This document shows positions 1 through 8,318 of a DNA stretch of 64,000 nt, one piece after another; within the stretch, counting starts at the first letter, position 1; each line of letters begins with the position of its first letter. Under the pieces are notes generated by a model. It worked only from the letters and a program-made list of their open reading frames with translations, searched no databases and had not been told where the DNA came from. This DNA comes from an uncultured Bacteroidales bacterium (lineage in GTDB: Bacteria; Bacteroidota; Bacteroidia; Bacteroidales; Bacteroidaceae). The position numbers and the translations under genes are program-made. The stretch spans positions 62,001 to 126,000 of the forward strand of contig CADCLN010000001.1 in the NCBI GenBank assembly GCA_902802265.1. Direction: 5' to 3'.

Positions 1-1413
1 GATGGTCATAATGACACACATCATCCAACCTAACTGCTTGAAAAGCACACCCGACATACCTGTCACCATCGTCAGCGGGAAGAACACGGCAATCATGGTG
101 AGCGTAGAGGCTATAACTGAGATAGCCACCTCGTTTGTGGCATGAATAGCTGCCTGTTTGGGGGAAGAACCTCGTTCAATATGTGTGGTCACGTTCTCCA
201 ATACCACAATGGCGTCATCCACCACATTACCGATGGCGATAGAGAGACACGAAAGCGAAATCATGTTGAGCGAACCACCCGTTCCATACAAATATATAAA
301 GGAGGCAATGAGCGACATCGGGATGGTGATACAGATAATCAGCGTAGCACGCCAACGTCCCAAGAACACAAACACGACAATCACCACGAAGATTAAGGCA
401 AACGCAATGGTTTCCACCAACGTGTCGATGGTGTTCAGAATGTTCTCCGACGTGTTAATCATCATCTCAAGGTTCACGTCCGAAGGCAAGTTCTTGCGCA
501 GTTCGGGCAATATATCAATCACTTTCTCCGAAATAGCCACGGAGTTAGCACCACTCTGCTTCTGGATGATGATGATAGCACCTTGCTTTCCGTTGGTGAA
601 TGTCTGCTGAGCGCGTTCCTCTACATTATCGACAATGCGAGCCACATCACGCAGATAGACTTTTGCACCGTTCCTTGAACCGATTACCACATTCAACATC
701 TGCTGTGGGTCGGTAAATTCACCTTCCACACGCACCGTGTAGGTGGTCGTACCAATATCAATGGAACCATTGGTTATATTCCTGTTCTCCGCAGCAATGG
801 CAGCACTCACCTGAGCAGCACTCAAGCCGTAAGCCTCCATCTTCACGGGGTCCATATAGACATTGATTTCACGTTCAGGAGCACCTGCAATCGACACCGT
901 ACCTACACCGTCGATACGTGCCAACGGGTTAGCTACATTGTCGTCCAAAATTTTGTAGAGTGCCTGCTGACTTTCTTCCGCCTGCACCGAAAGCAGCACA
1001 ATCGGAATCATGTCGGTAGAGAATTTGAAGATGATGGGCGTATTGGCATCGTTAGGCAATGAATTGCTCACCATGTCCAATTTGTCGCGTACATCATTGG
1101 TCAGCACATCAATGTCGTGACCATACTCAAACTCCATCGTGATGACACTGACATTCTCACGTGAATTCGACGTGATATGCTTCAGGTGCTCCACTGAGTT
1201 CAACGTGTTCTCCAGTGGGCGCGTCACATTGTTTTCTATATCATTTGCCGAAGCACCATTATAATATGTAAAAATCATAATGGTATTCGTCTCGATGTCC
1301 GGATAAAGGTCAATCGGGAGTTTCAGCAAAGAGAACAAGCCCAGGATAATCACTGCCAGGAAGCAGAGGCTTGTCATAATCGGTCGTTTGACCGCACCTT
1401 CGTATAGGCTCAT
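1..1413 (-). CDS. RND efflux pump inner-membrane permease (AcrB/MexB family), C-terminus beyond the window
   Basis: Proton-driven inner-membrane pump of a tripartite efflux system exporting drugs, bile acids or similar compounds. The 471 codons present begin MSLYEGAVKRPIMTSLCF, the usual RND start with the first membrane helix (about residues 10-30), followed by the periplasmic porter domain (GASANDIENNVTRPLENTLN, then NPLARIDGVGTVSIAGA, then AAIAAENRNI) and the second helix cluster with the NVVDDAIVVLENV segment that carries the proton-relay aspartates. About half of a normal pump of roughly 1,000-1,050 residues is present; the rest lies left of position 1. It is the last visible gene of a minus-strand operon after tolC and the adaptor. 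Family assignment is secure; substrate cannot be told. Confidence 0.95.
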   Translation of the reverse strand, partial: MSLYEGAVKRPIMTSLCFLAVIILGLFSLLKLPIDLYPDIETNTIMIFTYYNGASANDIENNVTRPLENTLNSVEHLKHITSNSRENVSVITMEFEYGHDIDVLTNDVRDKLDMVSNSLPNDANTPIIFKFSTDMIPIVLLSVQAEESQQALYKILDDNVANPLARIDGVGTVSIAGAPEREINVYMDPVKMEAYGLSAAQVSAAIAAENRNITNGSIDIGTTTYTVRVEGEFTDPQQMLNVVIGSRNGAKVYLRDVARIVDNVEERAQQTFTNGKQGAIIIIQKQSGANSVAISEKVIDILPELRKNLPSDVNLEMMINTSENILNTIDTLVETIAFALIFVVIVVFVFLGRWRATLIICITIPMSLIASFIYLYGTGGSLNMISLSCLSIAIGNVVDDAIVVLENVTTHIERGSSPKQAAIHATNEVAISVIASTLTMIAVFFPLTMVTGMSGVLFKQLGWMMCVIMTI

Positions 1414-1507
1414 AAATCCATTTATAATTCACCATGTACCATGTACCATTTTGCCTTTCAGCAAATACCATGCCCCAGCCAAATAATAGTAAATCGTTAA
1501 TGGTACA
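1414..1507. repeat. Short direct repeats between adaptor and pump genes
   Basis: The 94-bp spacer contains a tandem ACCATGT/ACCATGT/ACCATTT tract (about 1432-1451). It belongs to the class of short intergenic tandem repeats found at several other places in this window. Confidence 0.5.
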
Positions 1508-2521
1508 TTATTTTACTACTTCCACTTCGCGGCCATTCGCCAAGCGAGTCTGGCCGGCAATTACTACTTCGTCGCCAGGATTGACGCCACTGATAATCTC
1601 ATATTGCTCGCCGAGGTGTTTGCCCAGCTCCACCTTGTTGTAGCTTACCTTTCCGTCTTTATACACATAGACGTAGCGGTCGCCGGCACCAATCTGCTTA
1701 ACCAGCGCCTGGTCAGGAACCAGCACATGGTGAGCTGTGCCGAAACTTACTGTGGCGCGTGCAAACATGCCTGGGCGGACTTTCTGGCTTGAATTGTTGA
1801 TGGTAATCTCCACAGGGAATGTGTGCGTCGTGGCATCCACCGTCGGATAAATAATGGTCACCTTGCCCGTGAACTGCTCACCCTCGTAAGCATCCAGCGC
1901 AATGTCAACCGTCTGTCCTTTCTTCACCAGTGAATAGAATATTTCGGAAACATTGACTTTCAGTTTCACGGGGTTCGTCTGCTCGATGGTCAACACGGGA
2001 TTCATGCTGAACATATCGCCATCATCATAATTGCGAGCCGTCACCACACCACTGATGGGAGCCACCAAGTGCGTGTTCTCCACCAGTTGCTTATACTGCG
2101 CCATCAGCACATCAAGCTGCATCTTGGCATTGTCATACTCTGCCTTGCTTGCGCCACCTACTTGATAGAGCTGATTCGTGCGGTCATACTCAATTTGCAG
2201 ATTATCTACTCTCAGCTTCAGCTGATGCAAATTGCTGGCATCCAGCTGCACCAGCAATTGTCCCTTGCGCACCTGGTCACCCACATCCACATAAATCTTC
2301 TCGATGCGATACGGAGTGTTCGGCGCAATATTATTCTTCACATCACTTTCTACCGTAGCCGTATATGTCTCCGTCTGAGGAATCTCAGCACTCTTCGCCA
2401 CAGCAACCTTTACCTGAGGCTTTGCCGAAGCCACCGCCTCGCTCTGCTTGCCATCTTTATTGCCGCAAGCCGTCAGCAAGGCCATTGCAGCCAGCGACAT
2501 TATGTAATACCTTACTTTCAT
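1508..2521 (-). CDS. RND efflux periplasmic adaptor lipoprotein (AcrA/MexA, HlyD family)
   Basis: Membrane-fusion protein linking the RND pump to the TolC channel. 337 residues. A lipoprotein signal (MKVRYYIMSLAAMALLTACG, lipobox LLTAC) anchors it in the membrane. A split lipoyl half is seen at NTPYRIEKIYVDVGDQVRKG, the hairpin helices carry the QLKLRVDNLQIEYDR segment, and the second lipoyl half is HLVAPISGVVTARNYDDG. A beta-barrel and membrane-proximal domain follow, ending GQTRLANGREVEVVK. It lies between tolC (67 bp upstream) and the pump gene (94 bp downstream), in the same direction, as expected for one operon. Length and domain order are normal for the family. Confidence 0.95.
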   Translation of the reverse strand: MKVRYYIMSLAAMALLTACGNKDGKQSEAVASAKPQVKVAVAKSAEIPQTETYTATVESDVKNNIAPNTPYRIEKIYVDVGDQVRKGQLLVQLDASNLHQLKLRVDNLQIEYDRTNQLYQVGGASKAEYDNAKMQLDVLMAQYKQLVENTHLVAPISGVVTARNYDDGDMFSMNPVLTIEQTNPVKLKVNVSEIFYSLVKKGQTVDIALDAYEGEQFTGKVTIIYPTVDATTHTFPVEITINNSSQKVRPGMFARATVSFGTAHHVLVPDQALVKQIGAGDRYVYVYKDGKVSYNKVELGKHLGEQYEIISGVNPGDEVVIAGQTRLANGREVEVVK

Positions 2522-2588
2522 TATATGATTGATTGTTTAAAATGATCTCTTTTTCCAGCCTCTTTGCACTTCTCCATAAAAAGAAGGG

Positions 2589-3920
2589 TTAAGGGCGGGA
2601 ATGTTCTCTTCCCAATGTATAATCCAAATCTGCCTTATTCGTCAGATATTCATAAATCGACTGCACGTATGTCAACTTCGCACGTGTTTCGGCGGTTTCG
2701 CTCTGGTTCAGTTCCAAAATGGTGCCCCGCCCCACTTCGTAACGCTTGCTGCTAATCATTACAGCCTTTTCTGCCTGACGCACAGCTTCTGAATTGGAGC
2801 TTACCTGAGCCATACAACTCGCCATGTTCTGTCGGTAACTCTCTGCAGCCATCGACAATTCACGGAACGTGTTCAACCGCGTATCTTCCAACTGAGCCAG
2901 CTGCACTTTGTTCGACTTCAGCTTTGTCCAGTTGTCAATATGGAAAATCGGGATGCTTACGGAAAGCGCCAACGTAGCACTGGGCGAATACTGATAGCCA
3001 AAAATATTCCAGTCAGGATTCGACACAGACTGATACTGTCCGCTCAGCGAAAGACCTACCGTCGGCATAAAATTGGTACGCAGCACCTTGCGAGTGCGCT
3101 GCAACAACGACATACGCTGGTCTAACTGACGCAGGGTGCTGTTGCCAGCCAAATCTGCACCACCTGCTGCACCCGCCTCAGGCACAACCAGTTTTTCCTC
3201 GTAAGCTTTCAGCGAATCGTCAATATGGATGTCCACGTTAGCCGTCACACCCATCAGCACCTTGAGTTTCAGCAGCGACAGATTTTTACCCGTCTCCGCA
3301 CTCACCATGGCCGACTGCGTGCTGCGCATCTGCACTTCCGCACTCAGCTTGTCATACTCACTCACGTTGCCCACTTTGAACATCGTTTCCACAACATCGT
3401 AATTCTGCTTTGCCACATCGTAGCTTCGCTTCATCACTTCGTAGCTGTCTCTTGAAAGCAACGCTCCGTAGTAAGCTTTTGTCACCTGATTCACCAAGTC
3501 CAGCTTGCTACCACGAGCCTTTTCCTGTGCCAGCAAGATGTCTTCCTTCGTCAGCTTCATGTTCTGATACACAGCTGGAGCAAACACTGGCACGTTCAGC
3601 GCCAGTACACCTGTAGCCGTAGAACTGCCGTCCTGACCGAACTTCACTTTCTGCCCGCCGATTTTCATTTCAGCCACCTTGATGGCATGAGAAAACGTCA
3701 GCGTGGCATCCAACGTAGGCAACAATGCCTGCCATGCCATCCTGTCCGCCAGCCGTTTCAGTTCCACATCTTTCTCTGCCACCCTGATGGTGGGATTCTC
3801 TGCCAGTGCTATCTCGACAGCCCGATCCAGCGTCAGGTCAAGTTGCCCTACACTCTCGGGCACCACCGTCTGAGCCGCAGCATTCCATCCACAGCAAGCC
3901 AGCAGAACTAAGCAAAGCAT
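2589..3920 (-). CDS. TolC-family outer-membrane efflux channel
   Basis: Outer-membrane exit duct of the tripartite efflux system. From the chosen start it has 443 residues: a signal peptide (MLCLVLLACCGWNAAAQ) and two repeated OEP domains rich in long helices (LDLTLDRAVEIALAENPTIR, later SYDVAKQNYDVVETMFKVGN and SKRYEVGRGTILELNQSE, the usual conserved helix ends). An in-frame TTG further upstream (3992) lies inside the -7 promoter box at 3990-3997, so it cannot be translated from this promoter; ATG at 3920 (or GTG at 3944, which would add a basic n-region) is preferred. First gene of the tolC-adaptor-pump operon. Confidence 0.93.
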   Translation of the reverse strand: MLCLVLLACCGWNAAAQTVVPESVGQLDLTLDRAVEIALAENPTIRVAEKDVELKRLADRMAWQALLPTLDATLTFSHAIKVAEMKIGGQKVKFGQDGSSTATGVLALNVPVFAPAVYQNMKLTKEDILLAQEKARGSKLDLVNQVTKAYYGALLSRDSYEVMKRSYDVAKQNYDVVETMFKVGNVSEYDKLSAEVQMRSTQSAMVSAETGKNLSLLKLKVLMGVTANVDIHIDDSLKAYEEKLVVPEAGAAGGADLAGNSTLRQLDQRMSLLQRTRKVLRTNFMPTVGLSLSGQYQSVSNPDWNIFGYQYSPSATLALSVSIPIFHIDNWTKLKSNKVQLAQLEDTRLNTFRELSMAAESYRQNMASCMAQVSSNSEAVRQAEKAVMISSKRYEVGRGTILELNQSETAETRAKLTYVQSIYEYLTNKADLDYTLGREHSRP

Positions 3921-3989
3921 TCTACCTTTACCTTTAACTATCACAATTTTTAATGAATTAAAACAGTTATACGTTCTTGAAAAACGCTG

Positions 3990-3997
3990 CAAAGGTA
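3990..3997 (-). promoter_or_regulatory. Bacteroidetes-type -7 box for the efflux operon
   Basis: Minus-strand TACCTTTG matches the Bacteroidetes -7 consensus TAnnTTTG. It lies about 70 bp upstream of the tolC start and rules out the longer TTG start. Confidence 0.7.
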
Positions 3998-4013
3998 AGA
4001 AAATTAAATAAAG

Positions 4014-4033
4014 AATGAAGAATGAAGAATGAA
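4014..4033. repeat. 7-bp tandem repeat (GAATGAA) upstream of the efflux operon
   Basis: Three consecutive copies of a GAATGAA unit (AAGAATGAAGAATGAAGAAT) lie just upstream of the tolC promoter, in the intergenic stretch between tolC and the end of the thiamine operon. Confidence 0.6.
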
Positions 4034-4140
4034 GAATCTATTTTTTTTAATATAATTTGTGCAAACATTCCTGCCTACGGAGCAGAGCCGCCGACTTTTG
4101 GAACACTGGCAAAGAGGCAGATTCAAAAGTTTCCTATTCC

Positions 4141-4737
4141 CTATTTATACGTTTGATAAACCAAATAGTAGCCATCGGTATCAAGTGTGAAACTGTCGGC
4201 AATAGCTTCGTTGAGTGTGCCCTGCCACCACTGCTCGTAGGCGTATGGCTGGTAGCGGAGTCCGTTGCTCTGAATGTGAGTAAAACCAAAGTTGAAGATG
4301 CTGACTTGCTGACGGGGAAAGGAAGCAAAGGTAACTCGTCCTTGCGCTGGAGTGAATAATCCGTAGTCTGTAATCATAATGGGTTTAATTCCAAAATCAC
4401 GCATATAGCGTACCATCAAACTGATATTTCCCAAAGTGTGGTCCTCTCGGCAACCCGTGCAACCGAGGTAAGCAATGTGACGGAAACCCAAACCAATGCA
4501 GTGGCGGGTAGCCTTCGTCAAGTCATTGTCCTCCTGCTCTGTCACCTGAATGAGTTTGTCACGATAGACTTCGGGCACAGAATCACCATCGCCCACAACG
4601 GCATCGGCCTTGGGGTAATGAATGATAGCTCCGTCGCAAGCACAGACGTAGGGTGCACGGCGAAGCAGGGCGAGGGGCAGTTCTGCCGTCGGGAAACTGC
4701 CGTTAGCTAAAATAACAGCGTCAAATTCATTATTCAT
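4141..4737 (-). CDS. thiN: Thiamine pyrophosphokinase (tnr3/ThiN type)
   Basis: Converts thiamine plus ATP to thiamine pyrophosphate in the cytoplasm. About 198 residues. The N-terminal catalytic domain shows ILANGSFP, CDGAIIHYP, DAVVGDGDS and EDNDLTKATRHC, the acidic motifs that bind Mg-ATP; CREDHTLGNI follows, and the C-terminal thiamine-binding beta domain contains NFGFTHIQSNGLRY. The start MNNEFDAVIL is preferred over an ATG 27 bp upstream because it sits directly before the Rossmann-like first strand. It is the last gene of a riboswitch-controlled operon (receptor, transporter, kinase), so imported thiamine would be trapped as its diphosphate. Confidence 0.92.
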   Translation of the reverse strand: MNNEFDAVILANGSFPTAELPLALLRRAPYVCACDGAIIHYPKADAVVGDGDSVPEVYRDKLIQVTEQEDNDLTKATRHCIGLGFRHIAYLGCTGCREDHTLGNISLMVRYMRDFGIKPIMITDYGLFTPAQGRVTFASFPRQQVSIFNFGFTHIQSNGLRYQPYAYEQWWQGTLNEAIADSFTLDTDGYYLVYQTYK

Positions 4738-4740
4738 ACC

Positions 4741-4812
4741 ATTAACCACGGATTTCACATACAATTAACCACAGATTTGGCTACGCCGAGCTAAAGGTTC
4801 ACAGATTACACT
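4741..4812. repeat. Degenerate CACAGATT/TTCACAGATTACAC intergenic repeat
   Basis: The spacer between the transporter and kinase genes holds AACCACAGATTT and TTCACAGATTACACTG motifs, related to the repeats at 5430-5608 and to the long palindrome at 48478-48557. Confidence 0.5.
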
Positions 4813-5408
4813 GAAAAACTTTCTGACCTTCCCTCCTTCATCATTTTCTTCCAATTGAAGTACCCCATCACGGCAATGACGACATAAAGACCGTAGAGTC
4901 CAGCCTTGAAAGGGATACCCTTAGTAATGTAGAGGTAGCAACAGACGACATCGACTACAATCCAGAACAGCCATTGTTCCAGGTATTTTCGAGCCAAAGC
5001 CCATAGCCCCACAAAGCTGAGCGCATTGGTGAAAGCATCAAGCACAGGCACAGTGGAGTTTGTCCAGGTAATGAGAACATAGTAAATCAAACCCCACGTC
5101 AGGAAGAAGGTTATCGTCATGGGCAGGTATTTCCTCTTGGGGACATGAATGATGGGCAGGTCAAGCTTCAGTTCCTTGGTTTTCTTGAACTTCCAGATGC
5201 AGAGCCCATAGAGGGCGGCCACAGTGTAATACATGGCCATGCCAGCATCGCCGTAAAGTCCGTGTATCCAAAACAGATAGACATCCAGTGCTGGCATGAC
5301 GATACCCACCAGCCACAGAGCTATGCTGGCCCGATACTCCAGCCACACATACAGCAAGCCGAGCACCGTGGTCAGCAAGTCAAGCCAATGTTCACTGAGA
5401 AAATCCAT
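4806..5408 (-). CDS. pnuT: PnuC-family transporter, probably the thiamine transporter PnuT
   Basis: Inner-membrane facilitator of the PnuC family, 200 residues with about seven hydrophobic helices. Seen: MDFLSEHWLDLLTTVLGLLY at the N-terminus, a tryptophan-rich core (YYTVAALYGLCIWKFKK, LFWIVVDVVCCYLYITKGIP) and a final helix ending GYFNWKKMMKEG. The WxxxDxxxxxLYxxxGxPxxxxLY pattern is the family signature. PnuC proteins usually carry nicotinamide riboside, but those linked to a TPP riboswitch and thiamine pyrophosphokinase in Bacteroidales have been assigned to thiamine (PnuT). The location between the TonB receptor and the kinase supports that assignment; specificity is inferred from context. 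Confidence 0.88.
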   Translation of the reverse strand: MDFLSEHWLDLLTTVLGLLYVWLEYRASIALWLVGIVMPALDVYLFWIHGLYGDAGMAMYYTVAALYGLCIWKFKKTKELKLDLPIIHVPKRKYLPMTITFFLTWGLIYYVLITWTNSTVPVLDAFTNALSFVGLWALARKYLEQWLFWIVVDVVCCYLYITKGIPFKAGLYGLYVVIAVMGYFNWKKMMKEGRSESFSV

Positions 5409-5429
5409 TTATTTTTCTTTCTAATTCGT

Positions 5430-5608
5430 TAAATTGACTTCGTCGAGCTAAATCTGTGATTCGTCAAATTCGTGTAATTCGTCAAATTCGTAGTCCAAAA
5501 ATCCGAGTAATCTGCCAAATCTGTGGTTCGTCAAATTCGTGTAATTCGTCAAATTCGTTAAATTCGTAGTCCAAAAAATCCGAGTAATCTGTGTAATCTG
5601 TGGTTCAG
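5430..5608. repeat. Tandemly duplicated ATTCGTCAAATTCGT intergenic repeat
   Basis: Two related copies of a block of about 60-70 bp (about 5453-5512 and 5521-5589) each contain CTGTGRTTCGTCAAATTCG, GTGTAATTCGTCAAATTCG, then TAGTCCAAAAA(A)TCCGAGTAAT. The second copy carries an extra TTAAATTCG. The tract separates the receptor and transporter genes of the thiamine operon and ends in GTGTAATCTGTGGTT, linking it to the CACAGATT family. Confidence 0.8.
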
Positions 5609-5617
5609 TGAGCTACA

Positions 5618-7960
5618 TCAGAAGTCCAGGCTGAGGTGAGCCATGAAGTTGAACGGAGCAGAAGGAGCAAAGCCAGCAGCTCCCTCGTCGCGGCAGCCCC
5701 ATTCGTTGACAGCCTTGACCGATCCGCCATCACTGACAAACTGCGGAGCAGCCCAACCATTGTTGTCATACTTGCTGTTGAACACATTATACAATGTTAC
5801 CCCCGCCGTGATGTTCTTGATGCCGCACGAAGCCCAGCCGAAAGAATAGCTCAAATCAATATTCGTGTTGAAATGCCTTTTCAGCAACAGCGTCTCGCGG
5901 GTTTCATTGCCAGCAGCATCCCGACAAACCATTTCCTTGAAGCCCGTGTTGGTCAGATACTGGTCACTCACATATTGGCTTTGCAGCGACGCCTTCAGTC
6001 CGCGATACTGCAGAGTGAAAACATTATTGAAAATAAGGTCAGGCGAGAAAGCCAGAGGCTGGTCGCCCAGATTCACATTCGTCACATTGTCATTCAGCGT
6101 AACCACCATGTCCTTCACACGGTTTCTCGACCATGTAGCATTCACGTCCCAGCGAAACCAATCGACAGGCTTCCAGGCAGCCTCCAGTTCCACACCGAGG
6201 CGGTAACTCTTGTCCAAATTCTTCGTCAGAGCCTCCCCTATCAAGTTCAATTCTCCAGTCAACACCAGCTGGTCGGTGTAGTTCATCCAATAGACATTCA
6301 CGCCAGCCGAAAACCGCCCGCTTTGGTACTTATACCCCACTTCGAGGTCGCCCAGCCGTTCCGCCTTAGCCACAGCGTCGGGGCGGTCAGGATTGGCAAT
6401 CTGCTGCATAAAATTATTGCGTACAGGCTCCTTGTGCCCCATGCCATACGAAGCATAGAGGCGATGCCCGCGTCCCACGTTATAGTTCACGCCAGCCTTC
6501 GGATTGAAGAAATCATAGCAGTTGTCTATCACATAGCTGCCGTCCGTGTTCATGCCGTATGCCACCGTAGGGTTCTGCAGTCTGTAGCCCACATGACGAT
6601 ACTGCATGTCGGCAAACACACTCAGCCCCCTCACCAGTTCATAGTTCACCTTGCCATACACGTTGAAGTCAGTCTTGTAAGCACGGTTGCGGTAATACTC
6701 AAAATCGGGCGAGAACGCATCAGCCGTAGGCGGCGTAGTCACGATGCCAGGCTCCGTCCACACAATGTGGCCAAACTGGTCGCCACGGTAACGGTTCCAG
6801 CCGCCGCCCAACGTAGCCTGCAGATTCTGGCGGTTATCATAATTGACCGACGCCACCACGCCAAAAAAGTCATTGTCCATCTTCTGCTGGTCAACCAGGT
6901 CAGCCAAGAGCCCCTCGTCGGTGCTCAGTCCGAAAGTCTTCCACGACGTACCATACATCGCCTGAGTGCCCGCGCTCTGATACTGCTGATAGTAGCCCTG
7001 CCCCTTCGTGTAGTGCAGCCCCACATTCATGGTCAGCATATTCGCGAGGTGCTGATTCCACAGCAGCTGATAATTCTGCTGATGATAATTGTCCGTCTGA
7101 TCATTATAATAGCCAGTAGGATTTCCCTCGGCATCATAGCCCATCACGCCACACGAATTATAGGTGCGCCCATACCGCTCCTGCTCATACTTCGACGTGT
7201 AGTTCCAGGCATGATACGTCTCCTCCACACCATTCCACGTGATAAACTTCACCACCGTGCTCTCGCCGAAATACCCTGCCTGCAGCATATAGCTGTTCAG
7301 CTTCGTCGCAGCCCTGTCCAGATACCCCTTCGATCCGATGTTCGAAAGCCGTCCCTGCACACCCCAGTGACCGCCCAGCAGCCCTGTGGCGAAGCGCAGC
7401 GTCTCCTTGTGACTATAGTAAGAACCGCCGCTCAGTCCGATGCCCACGTAGGGCTTCGTGCCGATATTCTCCGTCAGCATATTCACCGTGGCACCAAACG
7501 CACCCGCACCATTTGTGCTCGTGCCCACACCACGCTGTATCTGCATCGACTGCACCGACGAAGCAAAGTCACCCATATTCACCCAGAACACCGACGCACT
7601 CTCCGCATCGTTCAGAGGAATGCCATTCGCCGTGATATTGATACGGCTGGGGTCAGTGCCACGCACGCGCAAAGTCGTGTATCCGATGCCGTTGCCCGCA
7701 TCGCTCGTCGTTGTCACACTTGGCGTAAGCGACAGCACGTAGGGGATATCCACACCCACGTTCACCGCCTTGATTTGCTCCTGCGACAAGTCACTATACG
7801 CCATCGGCGTTTTGTTCGAGGCTCGCGTAGAAACCACTTGCACCCCCTGCAGTTCCACGTAGTCGAGCGAATCGGGCTGCATGGCTGCAACAAAAAGGGG
7901 AGAAAAGAAACATGATGAAACAGTAAAAAAGCGAAAACGCAAAAAATTAAAAACTTTCAT
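5618..7960 (-). CDS. TonB-dependent outer-membrane receptor, probably for thiamine (OMR1 type)
   Basis: Energised outer-membrane channel, 780 residues. A signal peptide (first about 27 residues) leads to a TonB-box-like segment (VELQGVQVVSTRA) and the plug domain, which shows TTLRVRGTDPSRINITANG, IPLNDAESASVFWVNMGDF and IQRGVGTSTNGAGAFGATVN. A 22-strand-type barrel follows, ending in an aromatic residue (FMAHLSLDF), as is typical of outer-membrane proteins. It has no SusC-type N-terminal CarboxypepD-reg domain and no SusD partner, so it is not a glycan-uptake system. It is the first gene after a TPP riboswitch and is followed by pnuT and thiN, which points to thiamine or a derivative as substrate. 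A long opposite-strand open frame across it is an artefact of codon bias. Confidence 0.9.
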   Translation of the reverse strand: MKVFNFLRFRFFTVSSCFFSPLFVAAMQPDSLDYVELQGVQVVSTRASNKTPMAYSDLSQEQIKAVNVGVDIPYVLSLTPSVTTTSDAGNGIGYTTLRVRGTDPSRINITANGIPLNDAESASVFWVNMGDFASSVQSMQIQRGVGTSTNGAGAFGATVNMLTENIGTKPYVGIGLSGGSYYSHKETLRFATGLLGGHWGVQGRLSNIGSKGYLDRAATKLNSYMLQAGYFGESTVVKFITWNGVEETYHAWNYTSKYEQERYGRTYNSCGVMGYDAEGNPTGYYNDQTDNYHQQNYQLLWNQHLANMLTMNVGLHYTKGQGYYQQYQSAGTQAMYGTSWKTFGLSTDEGLLADLVDQQKMDNDFFGVVASVNYDNRQNLQATLGGGWNRYRGDQFGHIVWTEPGIVTTPPTADAFSPDFEYYRNRAYKTDFNVYGKVNYELVRGLSVFADMQYRHVGYRLQNPTVAYGMNTDGSYVIDNCYDFFNPKAGVNYNVGRGHRLYASYGMGHKEPVRNNFMQQIANPDRPDAVAKAERLGDLEVGYKYQSGRFSAGVNVYWMNYTDQLVLTGELNLIGEALTKNLDKSYRLGVELEAAWKPVDWFRWDVNATWSRNRVKDMVVTLNDNVTNVNLGDQPLAFSPDLIFNNVFTLQYRGLKASLQSQYVSDQYLTNTGFKEMVCRDAAGNETRETLLLKRHFNTNIDLSYSFGWASCGIKNITAGVTLYNVFNSKYDNNGWAAPQFVSDGGSVKAVNEWGCRDEGAAGFAPSAPFNFMAHLSLDF

Positions 7961-7962
7961 TG

Positions 7963-7994
7963 CCTTTATTATTTATAATGTTAAACAATAAAGG
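7963..7994 (-). promoter_or_regulatory. Hairpin next to the receptor start codon, candidate riboswitch expression platform
   Basis: Perfect 8-bp arms CCTTTATT and AATAAAGG (7963-7970 and 7987-7994) flank a 16-nt loop directly upstream of the ATG at 7958-7960. A hairpin here could hide the translation start when TPP is bound. The pairing is seen; the role is inferred. Confidence 0.45.
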
Positions 7995-8024
7995 GGTACA
8001 GGCACATCCTGTTACAAGAATCCG

Positions 8025-8112
8025 TTCACTGACATTCCTTCGTCGGCATTACCCGCATCAGGTTCAATGGGTATCATCTCAGCCCCCGTCTGGGAGCACC
8101 CCCGAGTAAATC
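8025..8112 (-). ncRNA. TPP riboswitch (THI element)
   Basis: On the minus strand the conserved thi-box order is present: GGGGGTGCTCCC, then GGGGGCTGAGATGATACCC, then TTGAACCTGATGCGGGTAAT, then GCCGACGAAGG. CTGAGA and ACCTGAT with GGTAATGCC are the two hallmark internal loops that bind the pyrimidine and pyrophosphate ends of TPP. The element begins immediately after the predicted transcription start and precedes the TonB receptor of the thiamine operon, so high TPP should lower expression of receptor, transporter and kinase. Confidence 0.95.
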
Positions 8113-8117
8113 GGCGG

Positions 8118-8149
8118 CAAAGGTACGAATAAGCGAGCGAAAAACCAAA
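8118..8149 (-). promoter_or_regulatory. Promoter of the thiamine operon
   Basis: Minus strand: a -33 TTTG (8146-8149) and a -7 TACCTTTG (8118-8125) separated by 20 bp, the Bacteroidetes primary-sigma arrangement. The transcript would start just before the riboswitch. Confidence 0.8.
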
Positions 8150-8254
8150 TTTATTTGAGGTTTTCTGAGCGAAAGTACCTTCGAAGTGAGCCACATTTGC
8201 ATTAGTTCATCGTTAAAAGATGTAGAATATATCAAAGTTATACGAGAAAAGAGT

Positions 8255-8262
8255 TACCTTTG
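8255..8262 (+). promoter_or_regulatory. -7 box upstream of the DUF1460 gene
   Basis: TACCTTTG, about 55 bp before the start codon; divergent from the thiamine operon promoter. Confidence 0.6.
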
Positions 8263-8318
8263 CTGCGACAATTGGAAGAATGGTACGTTCATTCTTTCCA
8301 CAAAAACGATGAAACATT

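Noticed and set aside
4806..5408. Nicotinamide riboside transporter PnuC
   Set aside because: Possible by family, but the TPP riboswitch and thiamine kinase context favours thiamine (PnuT).
5636..7915. 759-codon open frame on the plus strand
   Set aside because: It is antisense to the TonB receptor, composed of H/R/I/V-rich sequence without domains, and is caused by codon bias of the true gene.
5618..7960. SusC-type glycan receptor
   Set aside because: No CarboxypepD-reg N-terminal domain and no SusD partner; the riboswitch and neighbours point to thiamine.
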